64,000 nt of DNA from G965212025 sp965215765 (GTDB lineage Bacteria > Pseudomonadota > Gammaproteobacteria > Poriferisulfidales > Oxydemutatoraceae). Each line of letters starts with the position of its first letter. Position 1 is the first letter of the stretch. The position numbers were made by a program, and so were the translations under genes. The notes beneath the pieces are model-generated. The model was not told where the DNA came from, searched no databases, and saw only the letters and a program-made list of their open reading frames with translations. Shown here one piece after another: positions 55,702-63,939 of the stretch. The stretch spans positions 2,852,001 to 2,916,000 of the forward strand of contig OZ244118.1 of the NCBI GenBank assembly GCA_965215765.1, given 5' to 3'.

Positions 55702-56691
55702 ATGGGACCAGTAAATAATCTACGTGACGCAATGTTACAGGCCGGGAAGTTCGGTCATGTTGAGGCTGTGCAGGCTGGCGGTCAAGTTTCTTACCAAGTT
55801 CGCAAGGGATTCGGAAATTGGCTCGTACATGTTGTGAAGTGGTACAGCAACAAAGGCTATAAAAAAAGGATTATCGAACAACGGAAGACCGTTCTGAACA
55901 GCTTGGACAAGCACTGTGGTTCGCATAACCCGCCCGGGACACGAGACCCACAGTCCTTTTCAGATAGAAGGGTACAGGAACTGTCCGGGCATTTGAGGCA
56001 CGGCCTCAGGTTTCAAGCGGGATCCTTGTTTATTCTGAACACCACACCGGAGATGGTGACCGAAAATCACGTAGTAGCTGGAAAGCTTATTGGCAGTCAC
56101 TTCAGGACAGACGATGCTGCGCTGAAAAACTTGATCATTCCAGGACGTGAAAATGACTCCCACCCACATGATGGCGTGGACAAAGAAAAATTTGGTGCAG
56201 CTTACTGGAGGTACGCACACACACAAATGCGTGGTGAGGCTATGTTTGGATTTACGGATGAACAGGGACGCCTGAAAGTGAATGGTGGAGTGGCTCTCTT
56301 GGAATACGCGCTCAGCAAAGATGAAAATGAAAAACATCAGGGCACGGGACTGTACAAGCTTCAGCCCGTAACAAGACGTAACCCTTTTGGCATATATTTT
56401 GAAGAATGGGGCATCCCTGATGACATTGACAATATTGAACTGCGCCTTATTGGTGGTGGAGACAGTTGCGTGAATGTTGCCAAGACAACGGTCAGTATTG
56501 GGGACAAAGGTCTGGCGGCTCTGGAAGCCGACCGCAAAAATAGTAAAGAGACGATGACGCTGGCGCAGGGGCAAAGCCCGCACATGCAGAAACTGATCAC
56601 GCAAGTAATCAGCAAGAGTAATCAGCTTTCTGAGTTGTGCGAACAGTTTATGCGAGATGAAGGAATAGAAGAGGGTTCTGTTCCGTCTTAA
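55702..56691 (+). CDS. Unknown tandem-family protein, member 7
   Basis: 329 residues. Its first 115 or so residues are identical to those of member 10, three units away, while the neighbours differ (RDAMLQAGKFGHVEAVQAGG, VLNSLDKHCGSHNPPGTRDP). One conserved site is changed: GIYFEEWGIPDD for the usual GIDFE. Ends MRDEGIEEGSVPS. The promoter lacks a -35 element. Confidence 0.72.
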   Translation: MGPVNNLRDAMLQAGKFGHVEAVQAGGQVSYQVRKGFGNWLVHVVKWYSNKGYKKRIIEQRKTVLNSLDKHCGSHNPPGTRDPQSFSDRRVQELSGHLRHGLRFQAGSLFILNTTPEMVTENHVVAGKLIGSHFRTDDAALKNLIIPGRENDSHPHDGVDKEKFGAAYWRYAHTQMRGEAMFGFTDEQGRLKVNGGVALLEYALSKDENEKHQGTGLYKLQPVTRRNPFGIYFEEWGIPDDIDNIELRLIGGGDSCVNVAKTTVSIGDKGLAALEADRKNSKETMTLAQGQSPHMQKLITQVISKSNQLSELCEQFMRDEGIEEGSVPS

Positions 56692-56799
56692 TTAGTTAAA
56701 GCAGCTGGCACAGAAACGACAGGCGATCTTTACAGGCTTTGGTCGAACTGGCCAAATTTGCAAAGGGAAAGGCGACAATCCCGCAAAAGATGGGACTAA

Positions 56800-56829
56800 T
56801 TGGAAGGAAAACGCCAAAAGCGTCATAAT
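56800..56829 (+). promoter_or_regulatory. Promoter P8, -10 changed to CATAAT
   Basis: TTGGAA and spacer normal, but the -10 is CATAAT and the right arm of the repeat is GCGTC. The same change occurs in P11, which shares this whole intergenic block. Confidence 0.65.
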
Positions 56830-56882
56830 GGGACAAGCTGTTTGAGGCAGGTATCTGTGTTAATTGAATATCGGAGGGAGTG

Positions 56883-57872
56883 ATGGAAGCAGTAAATAAT
56901 CTACGTGACGCAATGTTCCAAGCCGGGAAACTCGGTCATGTTGAGGCTGTGCAGGGTGACGATCATGTTTCTTACCAGGTTCGCAAGGGATTCGGAAATT
57001 GGCTTGTACATGTTGTGAAGTGGTACAGCAACAAGGGCTATAAAGAAAGGATTATCGAACAACGGACGGTCGTTCTGCGCAGCTTGGGCCTGCTCTGTGA
57101 ACCACGTAATCCGCGCGAGAAACAGGAACAACTCTCCCCCTTTTCAGATCAAAGGACAAAGGAACTGAGCAGGCATTTAGAGCACGGCTACCGGTTTCAA
57201 GCGCAGTCAATGCGTATTCTGAACACCGTTTACATGCCGGAGGTGGTGACCAAAAATTACCCAGTAGCTGAAAGGCTTATTGGCAGTCACTTCAGGACAG
57301 ACGATGCGGCGCTGAAAAACTTGATCATTCCAGGATCTAAAAACAACCTCCACCCACATGAGGGCGTGGACAAGGAAAAATTTGGCGCTGCTTACTGGAA
57401 GTACGCACACACAAACACGCTTGGTAATGACATGTATGGAGTTACGGAAAATTCGGAACGCCCGAAAGTAAATGGCGGAGAGGCACTCCTGGAATACGCG
57501 CTCAGCAAAGATGAAAATGAAAAACATCAGGGAACAGGGCTGTACCAGCATAAGCTCGTACAAAGAGAAAACGATCTGGGCATAGATTTTGAAGCTTGGG
57601 GCATCCCTGATGGCATTGGCGAGATTGAACTGCGCGTTATTAGTGGAGCCAGTTGCATGCAAGATGCCAAGAGAGTGGTCAGTATTGGCACCAAAGGTCG
57701 GGAGGCACTGGCAGACGACCGCAAGGCAAATGAAACGATGATGAGGGAAGGGCCAGACCCGGACATGTGGAAAATACAAGTGCGAATATTCGGCAAGGTA
57801 GCTCAGCTTTCTGAGTTGTGCGAACAGTTTATGCGAGATGAAGGAATAGGAGAGGACTCTGTTCCGTCTTAA
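56883..57872 (+). CDS. Unknown tandem-family protein, member 8
   Basis: 329 residues. Has a distinctive LRSLGLLCEPRNPREKQEQL segment and HLEHGYRFQAQSM, the GYRF form shared only with member 12. The middle resembles member 6 (NTLGNDMYGVTENSERPKVN), the later part is unique (VISGASCMQDAKRVVSIGTK). Confidence 0.72.
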   Translation: MEAVNNLRDAMFQAGKLGHVEAVQGDDHVSYQVRKGFGNWLVHVVKWYSNKGYKERIIEQRTVVLRSLGLLCEPRNPREKQEQLSPFSDQRTKELSRHLEHGYRFQAQSMRILNTVYMPEVVTKNYPVAERLIGSHFRTDDAALKNLIIPGSKNNLHPHEGVDKEKFGAAYWKYAHTNTLGNDMYGVTENSERPKVNGGEALLEYALSKDENEKHQGTGLYQHKLVQRENDLGIDFEAWGIPDGIGEIELRVISGASCMQDAKRVVSIGTKGREALADDRKANETMMREGPDPDMWKIQVRIFGKVAQLSELCEQFMRDEGIGEDSVPS

Positions 57873-57999
57873 TTAAGCAACTGGTACAGAAACAACAGAT
57901 GCTCTTTACAGGCTTTGGTCGAAACTCACGAGGGTTCTGTTGCCGAATTGGCCAAATTTGCAAAGGAAAAGACGGCAATCCTGAAAAACATGAGAATAA

Positions 58000-58029
58000 T
58001 TGGAAAGAAAACGCCAAAAGCGTTATAAT
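58000..58029 (+). promoter_or_regulatory. Promoter P9 of the unknown gene family
   Basis: TTGGAA, 18-bp spacer containing AACGC-CAAAA-GCGTT, TATAAT. Confidence 0.75.
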
Positions 58030-58082
58030 GTGACAAGCTGTTTTAGGCAGGTTTCTGTGTTAATTGAATATCGGAGGGAGTG

Positions 58083-59039
58083 ATGGGACCAGTAAACAAT
58101 CTACGTAACGCAATGTCACAGGCCGGGAGGTTCGGTCATGTTGAGGCTGTGCAGGGTGACGATCATGTTTCTTACCAAGTTCGCAAGGGATTCGGAAATT
58201 GGCTCGTACATGTTGTGAAGTGGTACAGCAACAATGGCTATAAAGAAAGGATTATCGAACAACGGACGGTCGTTCTGGATAGCTTGGCGAAGCTCTGTGA
58301 CTCGAATAACCAAAGTGTAACGAAACTGCGGGGGCATTTAAGGCACGGCCTCAGGTTTCAAGCGCAGTCAATAAATATTCTGGGCACCGTTATCATACCG
58401 AAGGTGGTGACCAAAGATTACGCATTATCTGAAAAGCTTATTGGCAGCAAGTTCAGGACAGCCGATGCTGCGCTGAAAAACTTGATCATTCCAGGATCTA
58501 ATGATGACCCCCGATCCCATGAGGGCGTGAACAAGGAAAAATTTGGTGCTGCTTACTGGGAGTACGCACACGCAAACACGCTTGGTTCTGATCTGGAGGG
58601 AGTTACGGATGATTCGAAACGCCTGAGAGTGAATGGCAGAGCGGCACTCTTGGAATACGCGCTCAGCAAAGATGAAAATGAAAAATATCAGGACACGGAA
58701 CTGTACCAGATTCAGCACCTAACAAGAGACGGCAATAATGGCATAGATTTTGAAGCTTGGGGCATCCCTGATGACATTAACGAAATTACTCTGCGCCGTA
58801 TTGATAAAATCTATTCATCGGATACAGCCAATAAAGTGCTCTTTCTTGGGTTAGACGGTCCGGAGGCCCTGGCAAAAGACCGCAAGATACAGAAAAAGAA
58901 TCTGGATGCAGTGTCAGAGGAGGATGGGCGGAATCCTTTAAAGCGAGCATTGGGCTTGCACATTCAGCTTTCTGAGTTGTGCGAACAGTTTATGCGAGAT
59001 GAAGGAATAGGAGAGGACTCTGTTCCGCTTGAACAATGA
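58083..59039 (+). CDS. Unknown tandem-family protein, member 9
   Basis: 318 residues. The first 55 residues equal member 4, five units away, including RNAMSQAGRFGHVEAVQGDD and the short segment without the Pro-rich insert. The C-terminal third is the most unusual (LTRDGNNGIDFEAWGIPDDI, KIYSSDTANKVLFLGLDGPE, RNPLKRALGLHIQLSELCEQ) and ends SVPLEQ rather than SVPS. Confidence 0.72.
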   Translation: MGPVNNLRNAMSQAGRFGHVEAVQGDDHVSYQVRKGFGNWLVHVVKWYSNNGYKERIIEQRTVVLDSLAKLCDSNNQSVTKLRGHLRHGLRFQAQSINILGTVIIPKVVTKDYALSEKLIGSKFRTADAALKNLIIPGSNDDPRSHEGVNKEKFGAAYWEYAHANTLGSDLEGVTDDSKRLRVNGRAALLEYALSKDENEKYQDTELYQIQHLTRDGNNGIDFEAWGIPDDINEITLRRIDKIYSSDTANKVLFLGLDGPEALAKDRKIQKKNLDAVSEEDGRNPLKRALGLHIQLSELCEQFMRDEGIGEDSVPLEQ

Positions 59040-59163
59040 GAGAGTTGGTGCAGAAACAACAGATGCTCTTTACAGGCTTTGGTCGAAGCCCATGATGACT
59101 CTGTTGCCGGACTGGCCAAATTTGTAAAGGGAAAGGCGGCAACCCTGAAAAACATGAGAATAA

Positions 59164-59193
59164 TTGGAAAGAAAACGCCAAAAGCGTTATAAT
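59164..59193 (+). promoter_or_regulatory. Promoter P10 of the unknown gene family
   Basis: TTGGAA, 18-bp spacer containing AACGC-CAAAA-GCGTT, TATAAT. Intact, unlike P7 in front of the near-identical member 7. Confidence 0.75.
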
Positions 59194-59246
59194 GGGACAA
59201 GCTGTTTGAGGCAGGTTTCTGTGTTAATTGAATATCGGAGGGAGTG

Positions 59247-60230
59247 ATGGGACCAGTAAATAATCTACGTGACGCAATGTTACAGGCCGGGAAGTTCGGT
59301 CATGTTGAGGCTGTGCAGGCTGGCGGTCAAGTTTCTTACCAAGTTCGCAAGGGATTCGGAAATTGGCTCGTACATGTTGTGAAGTGGTACAGCAACAAAG
59401 GCTATAAAAAAAGGATTATCGAACAACGGAAGACCGTTCTGAACAGCTTGGACAAGCACTGTGGTTCGCATAACCCGCCCGGGACACGAGACCCACAGTC
59501 CTTTTCAGATAGAAGGGTACAGGAACTGTCCGGGCATTTGAGGCACGGCCTCAGGTTTCAAGCGGGATCCTTGTTTATTCTGAACACCACACCGGAGGTG
59601 GTGACCGAAAATCACGTAGTAGCTGAAAAGCTTATTGGCAGTCACTTCAGGACAGACGATGCTGCGCTGAAAAACTTGATCATTCCAGGACGTGAAAATG
59701 GCTCCCACCCACATGAGGGCGTGGACAAGAAAAAATTTGGTGAAGCTTACTGGAGGTACGCACACACAAAAACGCGTGGTGAGGCTATGTTTGGAATTAC
59801 GGATGATCAGGGACGCCTGAAAGTGAATGGTGGAGTGGCTCTCTTGGAATACGCGCTCAGCAAAGATGAAAATGAAAAACATCAGGGCACGGGACTGTAC
59901 AAGCTTCAGTCCGTAACAAGACGTAACTATTTTGGCATAGATTTTAAAGAATGGGGCATCCCTGATGACATTGACAATATTGAACTGCGCCTTATTGGTG
60001 GTGGAGACAGTTGCGTGAATGTTGCCAAGACAACGGTCAGTATTGGGGACAAAGGTCTGGCGGCTCTGGAAGCCGACCGCAAAAATAGTAAAGAGACGAT
60101 GACGCAGGCGCAAAACCCGCAAATGCAGAAACTGTACACGCAAGTATTCGGCAGGAGTGATCAGCTTTCTGAGTTGTGCGAACAGTTTATGCAAGATGAA
60201 GGAATAGAAGAGGGTTCTGTTCCGTCTTAA
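59247..60230 (+). CDS. Unknown tandem-family protein, member 10
   Basis: 327 residues, sister of member 7 over most of its length. Differences: GIDFKEWGIPDD (the conserved Asp present), GEAYWRYAHTKTRGEAMFGI, a two-residue deletion in TMTQAQNPQMQKLYTQVF, and FGRSDQLSELCEQFMQ at the end. The block from here to P11 matches the block from member 7 to P8. Confidence 0.72.
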   Translation: MGPVNNLRDAMLQAGKFGHVEAVQAGGQVSYQVRKGFGNWLVHVVKWYSNKGYKKRIIEQRKTVLNSLDKHCGSHNPPGTRDPQSFSDRRVQELSGHLRHGLRFQAGSLFILNTTPEVVTENHVVAEKLIGSHFRTDDAALKNLIIPGRENGSHPHEGVDKKKFGEAYWRYAHTKTRGEAMFGITDDQGRLKVNGGVALLEYALSKDENEKHQGTGLYKLQSVTRRNYFGIDFKEWGIPDDIDNIELRLIGGGDSCVNVAKTTVSIGDKGLAALEADRKNSKETMTQAQNPQMQKLYTQVFGRSDQLSELCEQFMQDEGIEEGSVPS

Positions 60231-60338
60231 TTAGTTAAAGCAGCTGGCACAGAAACGACAGGCGATCTTTACAGGCTTTGGTCGAACTGGCCAAATTTGT
60301 AAAGGGAAAAGCGACAATCCCGCAAAAGATGGGACTAA

Positions 60339-60368
60339 TTAGAAGGAGAACGCCAAAAGCGTCATAAT
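60339..60368 (+). promoter_or_regulatory. Promoter P11, -35 TTAGAA and -10 CATAAT
   Basis: Both hexamers carry one change from the family form, so this should be the weakest promoter that still has both elements. The repeat is AACGC-CAAAA-GCGTC. Confidence 0.65.
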
Positions 60369-60421
60369 GGGACAAGCTGTTTGAGGCAGGTATCTGTGTT
60401 AATTGAATATCGGAGGGAGTG

Positions 60422-61411
60422 ATGGAACCAGTAAATGATCTACATAACGCAATGTTACAGGCCGGGAAGTTCGGTCATGTTGAGGCTGTGCAGAGTGGCG
60501 GTCAAGTTTCTTACCAAGTTCGCAAGGGATTCGGAAATTGGCTCGTACATGTTGTGAAGTGGTACAGCAACAGAAGCTATAAAGAAAGGATTATCGAACA
60601 ACGGGAGACCATTCTGAACAGCTTGGACAAGCACTATGGTTCGCATATCCCGCCCGGGACACAAGACACACAGTCCTTTTCAGATATAGAGGTACAGGAA
60701 CTGTCCGGGCATTTGAGGCACGGACTCAGGTTTCAAGCGAGATTCTTGTTTATTCTGGGCCCCGCACCGGGGGTGGCGACCGAAAATTACGGAGTAGCTG
60801 GAAAGCTTATTGGCAGTCACTTCAGGACAGACGATGCTGCGCTGAAAAACTTGATCATTCCAGGACGTGAAAATGGCTCCCACCCACATGAGGGCGTGGA
60901 CAAGAAAAAATTTGGTGAAGCTTACTGGAAGTACGCACAAAAAAACACGCTTGGTGATGCTAAGACTGGAATTACGGATGCTCCGGGATGCCTGAAAGTG
61001 AATGGAGGAGTGGCACTCTTGGAATACGCGCTCAGCAAAGATGAAAATGAAAAATATCAGGGCACGGGACTGTACAAGCTTCAGCCCGTAACAAGAATTA
61101 ACGGTTTTGGCATAGATTTTGAAAAATGGGGCATCCCTGAGGGCATTGACAATATTGGACTGCGCCTTATTGATGGTGGATACGTTGGCGTGAATGCCGC
61201 CAAGACAAAGGTCAGTATTGGGGACAAAGGTCTGGGGGCTCTGGCAGCCGACCGCATAAAAGATGAAAAGCTGCTAGAGCAGGCGGAGAAGCTAGGCCCG
61301 GAAATGCGGCAAATAAGCACGCAAGTACACCGCAAGAGTAATCAGCTTTCTGAGTTGTGCGAACAGTTTATGCAAGATGAAGGAATAGAAGAGGACACTG
61401 TTCCGTCTTAA
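60422..61411 (+). CDS. Unknown tandem-family protein, member 11
   Basis: 329 residues. Related to 7 and 10 but with more changes in the usually invariant N-terminus (VNDLHNAMLQAGKFGHVEAV, NRSYKERIIEQRETIL) and RARFLFILGPAPGVATENYG. C-terminal DGGYVGVNAAKTKVSIGDKG. Last of the seven closely spaced members; the VOC-containing unit type resumes after it. Confidence 0.72.
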   Translation: MEPVNDLHNAMLQAGKFGHVEAVQSGGQVSYQVRKGFGNWLVHVVKWYSNRSYKERIIEQRETILNSLDKHYGSHIPPGTQDTQSFSDIEVQELSGHLRHGLRFQARFLFILGPAPGVATENYGVAGKLIGSHFRTDDAALKNLIIPGRENGSHPHEGVDKKKFGEAYWKYAQKNTLGDAKTGITDAPGCLKVNGGVALLEYALSKDENEKYQGTGLYKLQPVTRINGFGIDFEKWGIPEGIDNIGLRLIDGGYVGVNAAKTKVSIGDKGLGALAADRIKDEKLLEQAEKLGPEMRQISTQVHRKSNQLSELCEQFMQDEGIEEDTVPS

Positions 61412-61569
61412 TTAATGAAAGCAACTGGTACAGAAACAACAGATGCTCTTTACAGACTTTGGTCGAAGCTCACGATGGCTCTGTCTGGTACGTCAGGTTT
61501 GCACACGCCGTTAGCTCGGACAGATGATGAGAGTTCGGGTATAGCAATGCCTGGAAGGGACAATAACGA

Positions 61570-61745
61570 TATAGGCTAACCATTACGGAAGGAATGCCGC
61601 CGCAAGGAAGCTGTCCACATCCAGTCTGTTGGAAACGCAACTGGCGATTCTGCTTTCCAGGTGCGCAGCGGGGTCGGAAGGTGGCTTGTACACGTCACCA
61701 ATTGGCATGCCGGTAAAAACCTCTGTTATTCGGCAACGTAAAGAG
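61570..61745 (+). pseudogene. Decayed N-terminal copy of the unknown family (remnant d)
   Basis: NHYGRNAAARKLSTSS followed, after a frameshift, by the QVRSGVGRWLVH equivalent (CCAGGTGCGCAGCGGGGTCG). A deletion removes part of the TGKTYR segment. Confidence 0.7.
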
Positions 61746-61861
61746 AGGGGCATGACCTTTGCGCGCCCACTACCTGCCAGACAGGTGATCACCCGTTATC
61801 CCGCTGTAAGGGTGCCAAAGGGGTCGGCGGTCAAACACCTGCGGAATGGGGCTTTTGTCAT
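61746..61861 (-). pseudogene. 5' fragment of bioA (copy 4)
   Basis: First 38 or so codons of bioA with more changes than copies 1-3 (TTGACCGCCGACCCCTTTGG in place of the DSQHLWH region). Confidence 0.85.
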
Positions 61862-61876
61862 CGCCGCCGGAGTATT

Positions 61877-62278
61877 TCAATTTTTGTGCTGTTCAGAAAG
61901 CGGCGGGGGACAAATCATTTGCACCGTGTTTCCTTCCGGGTCTGAACAATAAAAACTGTGCGCGCCGTCTCGGTGCGTGCGGGGCTCGGTTTTTATGGAC
62001 ACACGGTGTGCGTTCAGGTGCTGATACCAGATAACGACATCTTCGGTGATTCGCCACACGATACCCAAGTGATCAAGTCGGGTTTCCCGGATTGCGGTTC
62101 CCGGGTCACGATGAGGTGCCAGATTGTCGCTGCCGGAACACAAGTACAGTTTATCCTTATCCGGGTGCCACTCCACTTGGTAACTGAAGCTAGTGACATA
62201 AAACTGCCCGCAGGCTTCCAGGTCACACTCTTCTGGCGCGATATGGCGCAATCCAAGAGTTGGTGGCGGGTTGTTCAT
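61877..62278 (-). CDS. VOC (glyoxalase/bleomycin-resistance) family protein V5
   Basis: 133 residues, complete frame from ATG 62278 (MNNPPPTLGLRHIAPEECDL) to HKN. At the site where V2-V4 are frameshifted it reads FYVTSFSYQVEWHPDKDKLY: it shares their TS-F sequence but has one more base, so the frame is open. Several otherwise conserved residues differ from V1 (RHIAPEE for CHVALKV, GIVWRITEDVVIW), so activity is uncertain. Confidence 0.7.
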   Translation of the reverse strand: MNNPPPTLGLRHIAPEECDLEACGQFYVTSFSYQVEWHPDKDKLYLCSGSDNLAPHRDPGTAIRETRLDHLGIVWRITEDVVIWYQHLNAHRVSIKTEPRTHRDGAHSFYCSDPEGNTVQMICPPPLSEQHKN

Positions 62279-62379
62279 GATTGGCAGGCGCGTTCAGCGC
62301 TGATTGCACGATGGCTCTGTTGCCGAACTGGCTAAATTTGCAAAGGGAAAGGCGACAATCCCGCAAAAGATGGGACTAA

Positions 62380-62409
62380 TTGGAAGGAAAATGCCAAAAG
62401 CGTTATAAT
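62380..62409 (+). promoter_or_regulatory. Promoter P12 of the unknown gene family
   Basis: TTGGAA, 18-bp spacer, TATAAT. The left arm of the inverted repeat is ATGCC instead of ACGCC, as in P1. Confidence 0.7.
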
Positions 62410-62462
62410 GGGACAAGCTGTCTGAGGCGGATTTCTGTGTTAATTGAATTTTGGTGGGAATG

Positions 62463-63464
62463 ATGGAACCGGTAAAAAATATACGTGATGCAATGTTACA
62501 GGCCGGGAAACTCGGCCATGTCAATGCTGTGTGGGATCAAGAGGATGGTATTTCTTACCAAGTGCGCAAGGGATTCGGGAATTGGCTCGCACACGTTGTG
62601 AAGTGGTACTGCAACAAGAGCTATAAGAACAAGATTATCCAACAGCGGACGAACGTTCTGGACAACTTGAACCAGCTCTGTAATCCGCAAAATTCGCCCC
62701 AGACACAAGGCCCCCCCGCTTTAAATCAAAAAGTAAATGAGCTGAACAGTCATTTAGAACACGGCTACAGGTTTCAAGCACAGTCAATGCGCCTTCTGAA
62801 CACCCTTGACATACCGAAGCAGACGGCGGCGAGGGAAAATAACGCAGTCGCTGAAAGGCTTATTGCCCGCCGGTTCGAGACAGCCGATGCTGCGCTGAAA
62901 AATTTGTACATTCCGGCACGTGAAAATAACCCCCAACCTCACGAGGGCGTGGACAAGGAAAAGTTTGGCACCGCTTACTGGCAGCACGCAACCAAAACCG
63001 TGGTTGACCCAAGAGAGTTTAGCACTTCATTTGGTTCCATCAGCCAAGGGCAAGACCTGAATGACGGGGCGGCACTCTTGGAATACGCGCTCAGCAAAGA
63101 TGAAAATAAAGACTATCAGGGGACAGGGCTGTATCAGCTTGAGTCCGTACAAAGAGACAACGATCTGGGCATAAATTTTGAAGCTTGGGGCATCCCTGAT
63201 GGCGTTAATGACATTGAACTGCGCCTTATTCATGGGTCCAGACCTTTGCAGTATGCCCGCCAAGCGGTCAATGCTGGGGCCAAAGGTCAGGAAGCCTTGG
63301 TAAATCGCCGCAAGTATGAAGAAGAAATACTGCGCACGACAGACCCGGGTTCGCGGGAAATTTACATGAAATCATTTGGCTTGGATGCTCAGCTTACTGG
63401 TTTGTGCGAACAGTTTATGCGCGAAGAAGAAATAGGAGGAGCCTCTGTTTCGTTTGAACAATGA
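62463..63464 (+). CDS. Unknown tandem-family protein, member 12
   Basis: 333 residues, diverged like members 1 and 2 (AGKLGHVNAVWDQEDGISYQ, HVVKWYCNKSYKNKIIQQRT, LIHGSRPLQYARQAVNAGAK). It has HLEHGYRFQAQSM as in member 8 and ends SVSFEQ, close to SVPLEQ of member 9. Start taken at ATG 62463; an in-frame ATG is at 62460 and the frame is open to a TTG at 62451. Confidence 0.7.
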   Translation: MEPVKNIRDAMLQAGKLGHVNAVWDQEDGISYQVRKGFGNWLAHVVKWYCNKSYKNKIIQQRTNVLDNLNQLCNPQNSPQTQGPPALNQKVNELNSHLEHGYRFQAQSMRLLNTLDIPKQTAARENNAVAERLIARRFETADAALKNLYIPARENNPQPHEGVDKEKFGTAYWQHATKTVVDPREFSTSFGSISQGQDLNDGAALLEYALSKDENKDYQGTGLYQLESVQRDNDLGINFEAWGIPDGVNDIELRLIHGSRPLQYARQAVNAGAKGQEALVNRRKYEEEILRTTDPGSREIYMKSFGLDAQLTGLCEQFMREEEIGGASVSFEQ

Positions 63465-63634
63465 AAGCAGCTGCTGCAGAGACAACAGACGCTCTTTACA
63501 GGCCTTGGTCGAGGCGATTGAGAAGTCCCGTCTGGTACGTCAAGTTTGCAATGATTCTGAGCGCGCCGATGGCTCGGACAGATGATGAAAGTTCGGGTCT
63601 GGCGATACCTGGAAGTAACAATAACGATATAGGC

Positions 63635-63815
63635 TAACCATTACGGAAGGAATGCCGCCGCAGGGAAGCTGGGTCACACCTGGTTTGCTGGAGGGGGGCA
63701 CGGCGATTCTGCTTTCCAAGTGCGCAGTGGGGTTGGAAAGTGGCTTGTACATGTCATCAAATGGCATACCGGAAAAACATACCGGAGTTCTGTTATTCAG
63801 CGACGTAAAGAGAGG
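63635..63815 (+). pseudogene. Decayed N-terminal copy of the unknown family (remnant e, best preserved)
   Basis: One frame without stops reads NHYGRNAAAGKLGHTWFAGG, then DSAFQVRSGVGKWLVHVIKW and HTGKTYRSSVIQRRKERR. It aligns with the intact N-terminus (LRDAMFQAGKLGHVEAV, SYQVRKGFGNWLVHVVKW, SNKGYKERIIEQR). There is no start codon or promoter, and the homology ends at the bioA 5' fragment. It represents a second, older branch of the family. Confidence 0.8.
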
Positions 63816-63924
63816 CGTGTGCCTTGCACGCCCACTACCTGCCAGGCAGGGCGGTCACCGGGTATCCCGCTGGGGGGCAAAGATGCCGGCTGTCAAATGC
63901 CTCCAATTCAGGCACTTTTGTCAT
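63816..63924 (-). pseudogene. 5' fragment of bioA (copy 5)
   Basis: First 36 or so codons of bioA, with an indel near 63870. The order remnant-bioA 5'-VOC is the same as in the other units. Confidence 0.85.
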
Positions 63925-63939
63925 CGCCGCCAGAGTATT

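Noticed and set aside
45996..63464. Long minus-strand frames opposite the family genes
   Set aside because: They mirror the conserved coding strand, lack ribosome sites and are lost in diverged copies.
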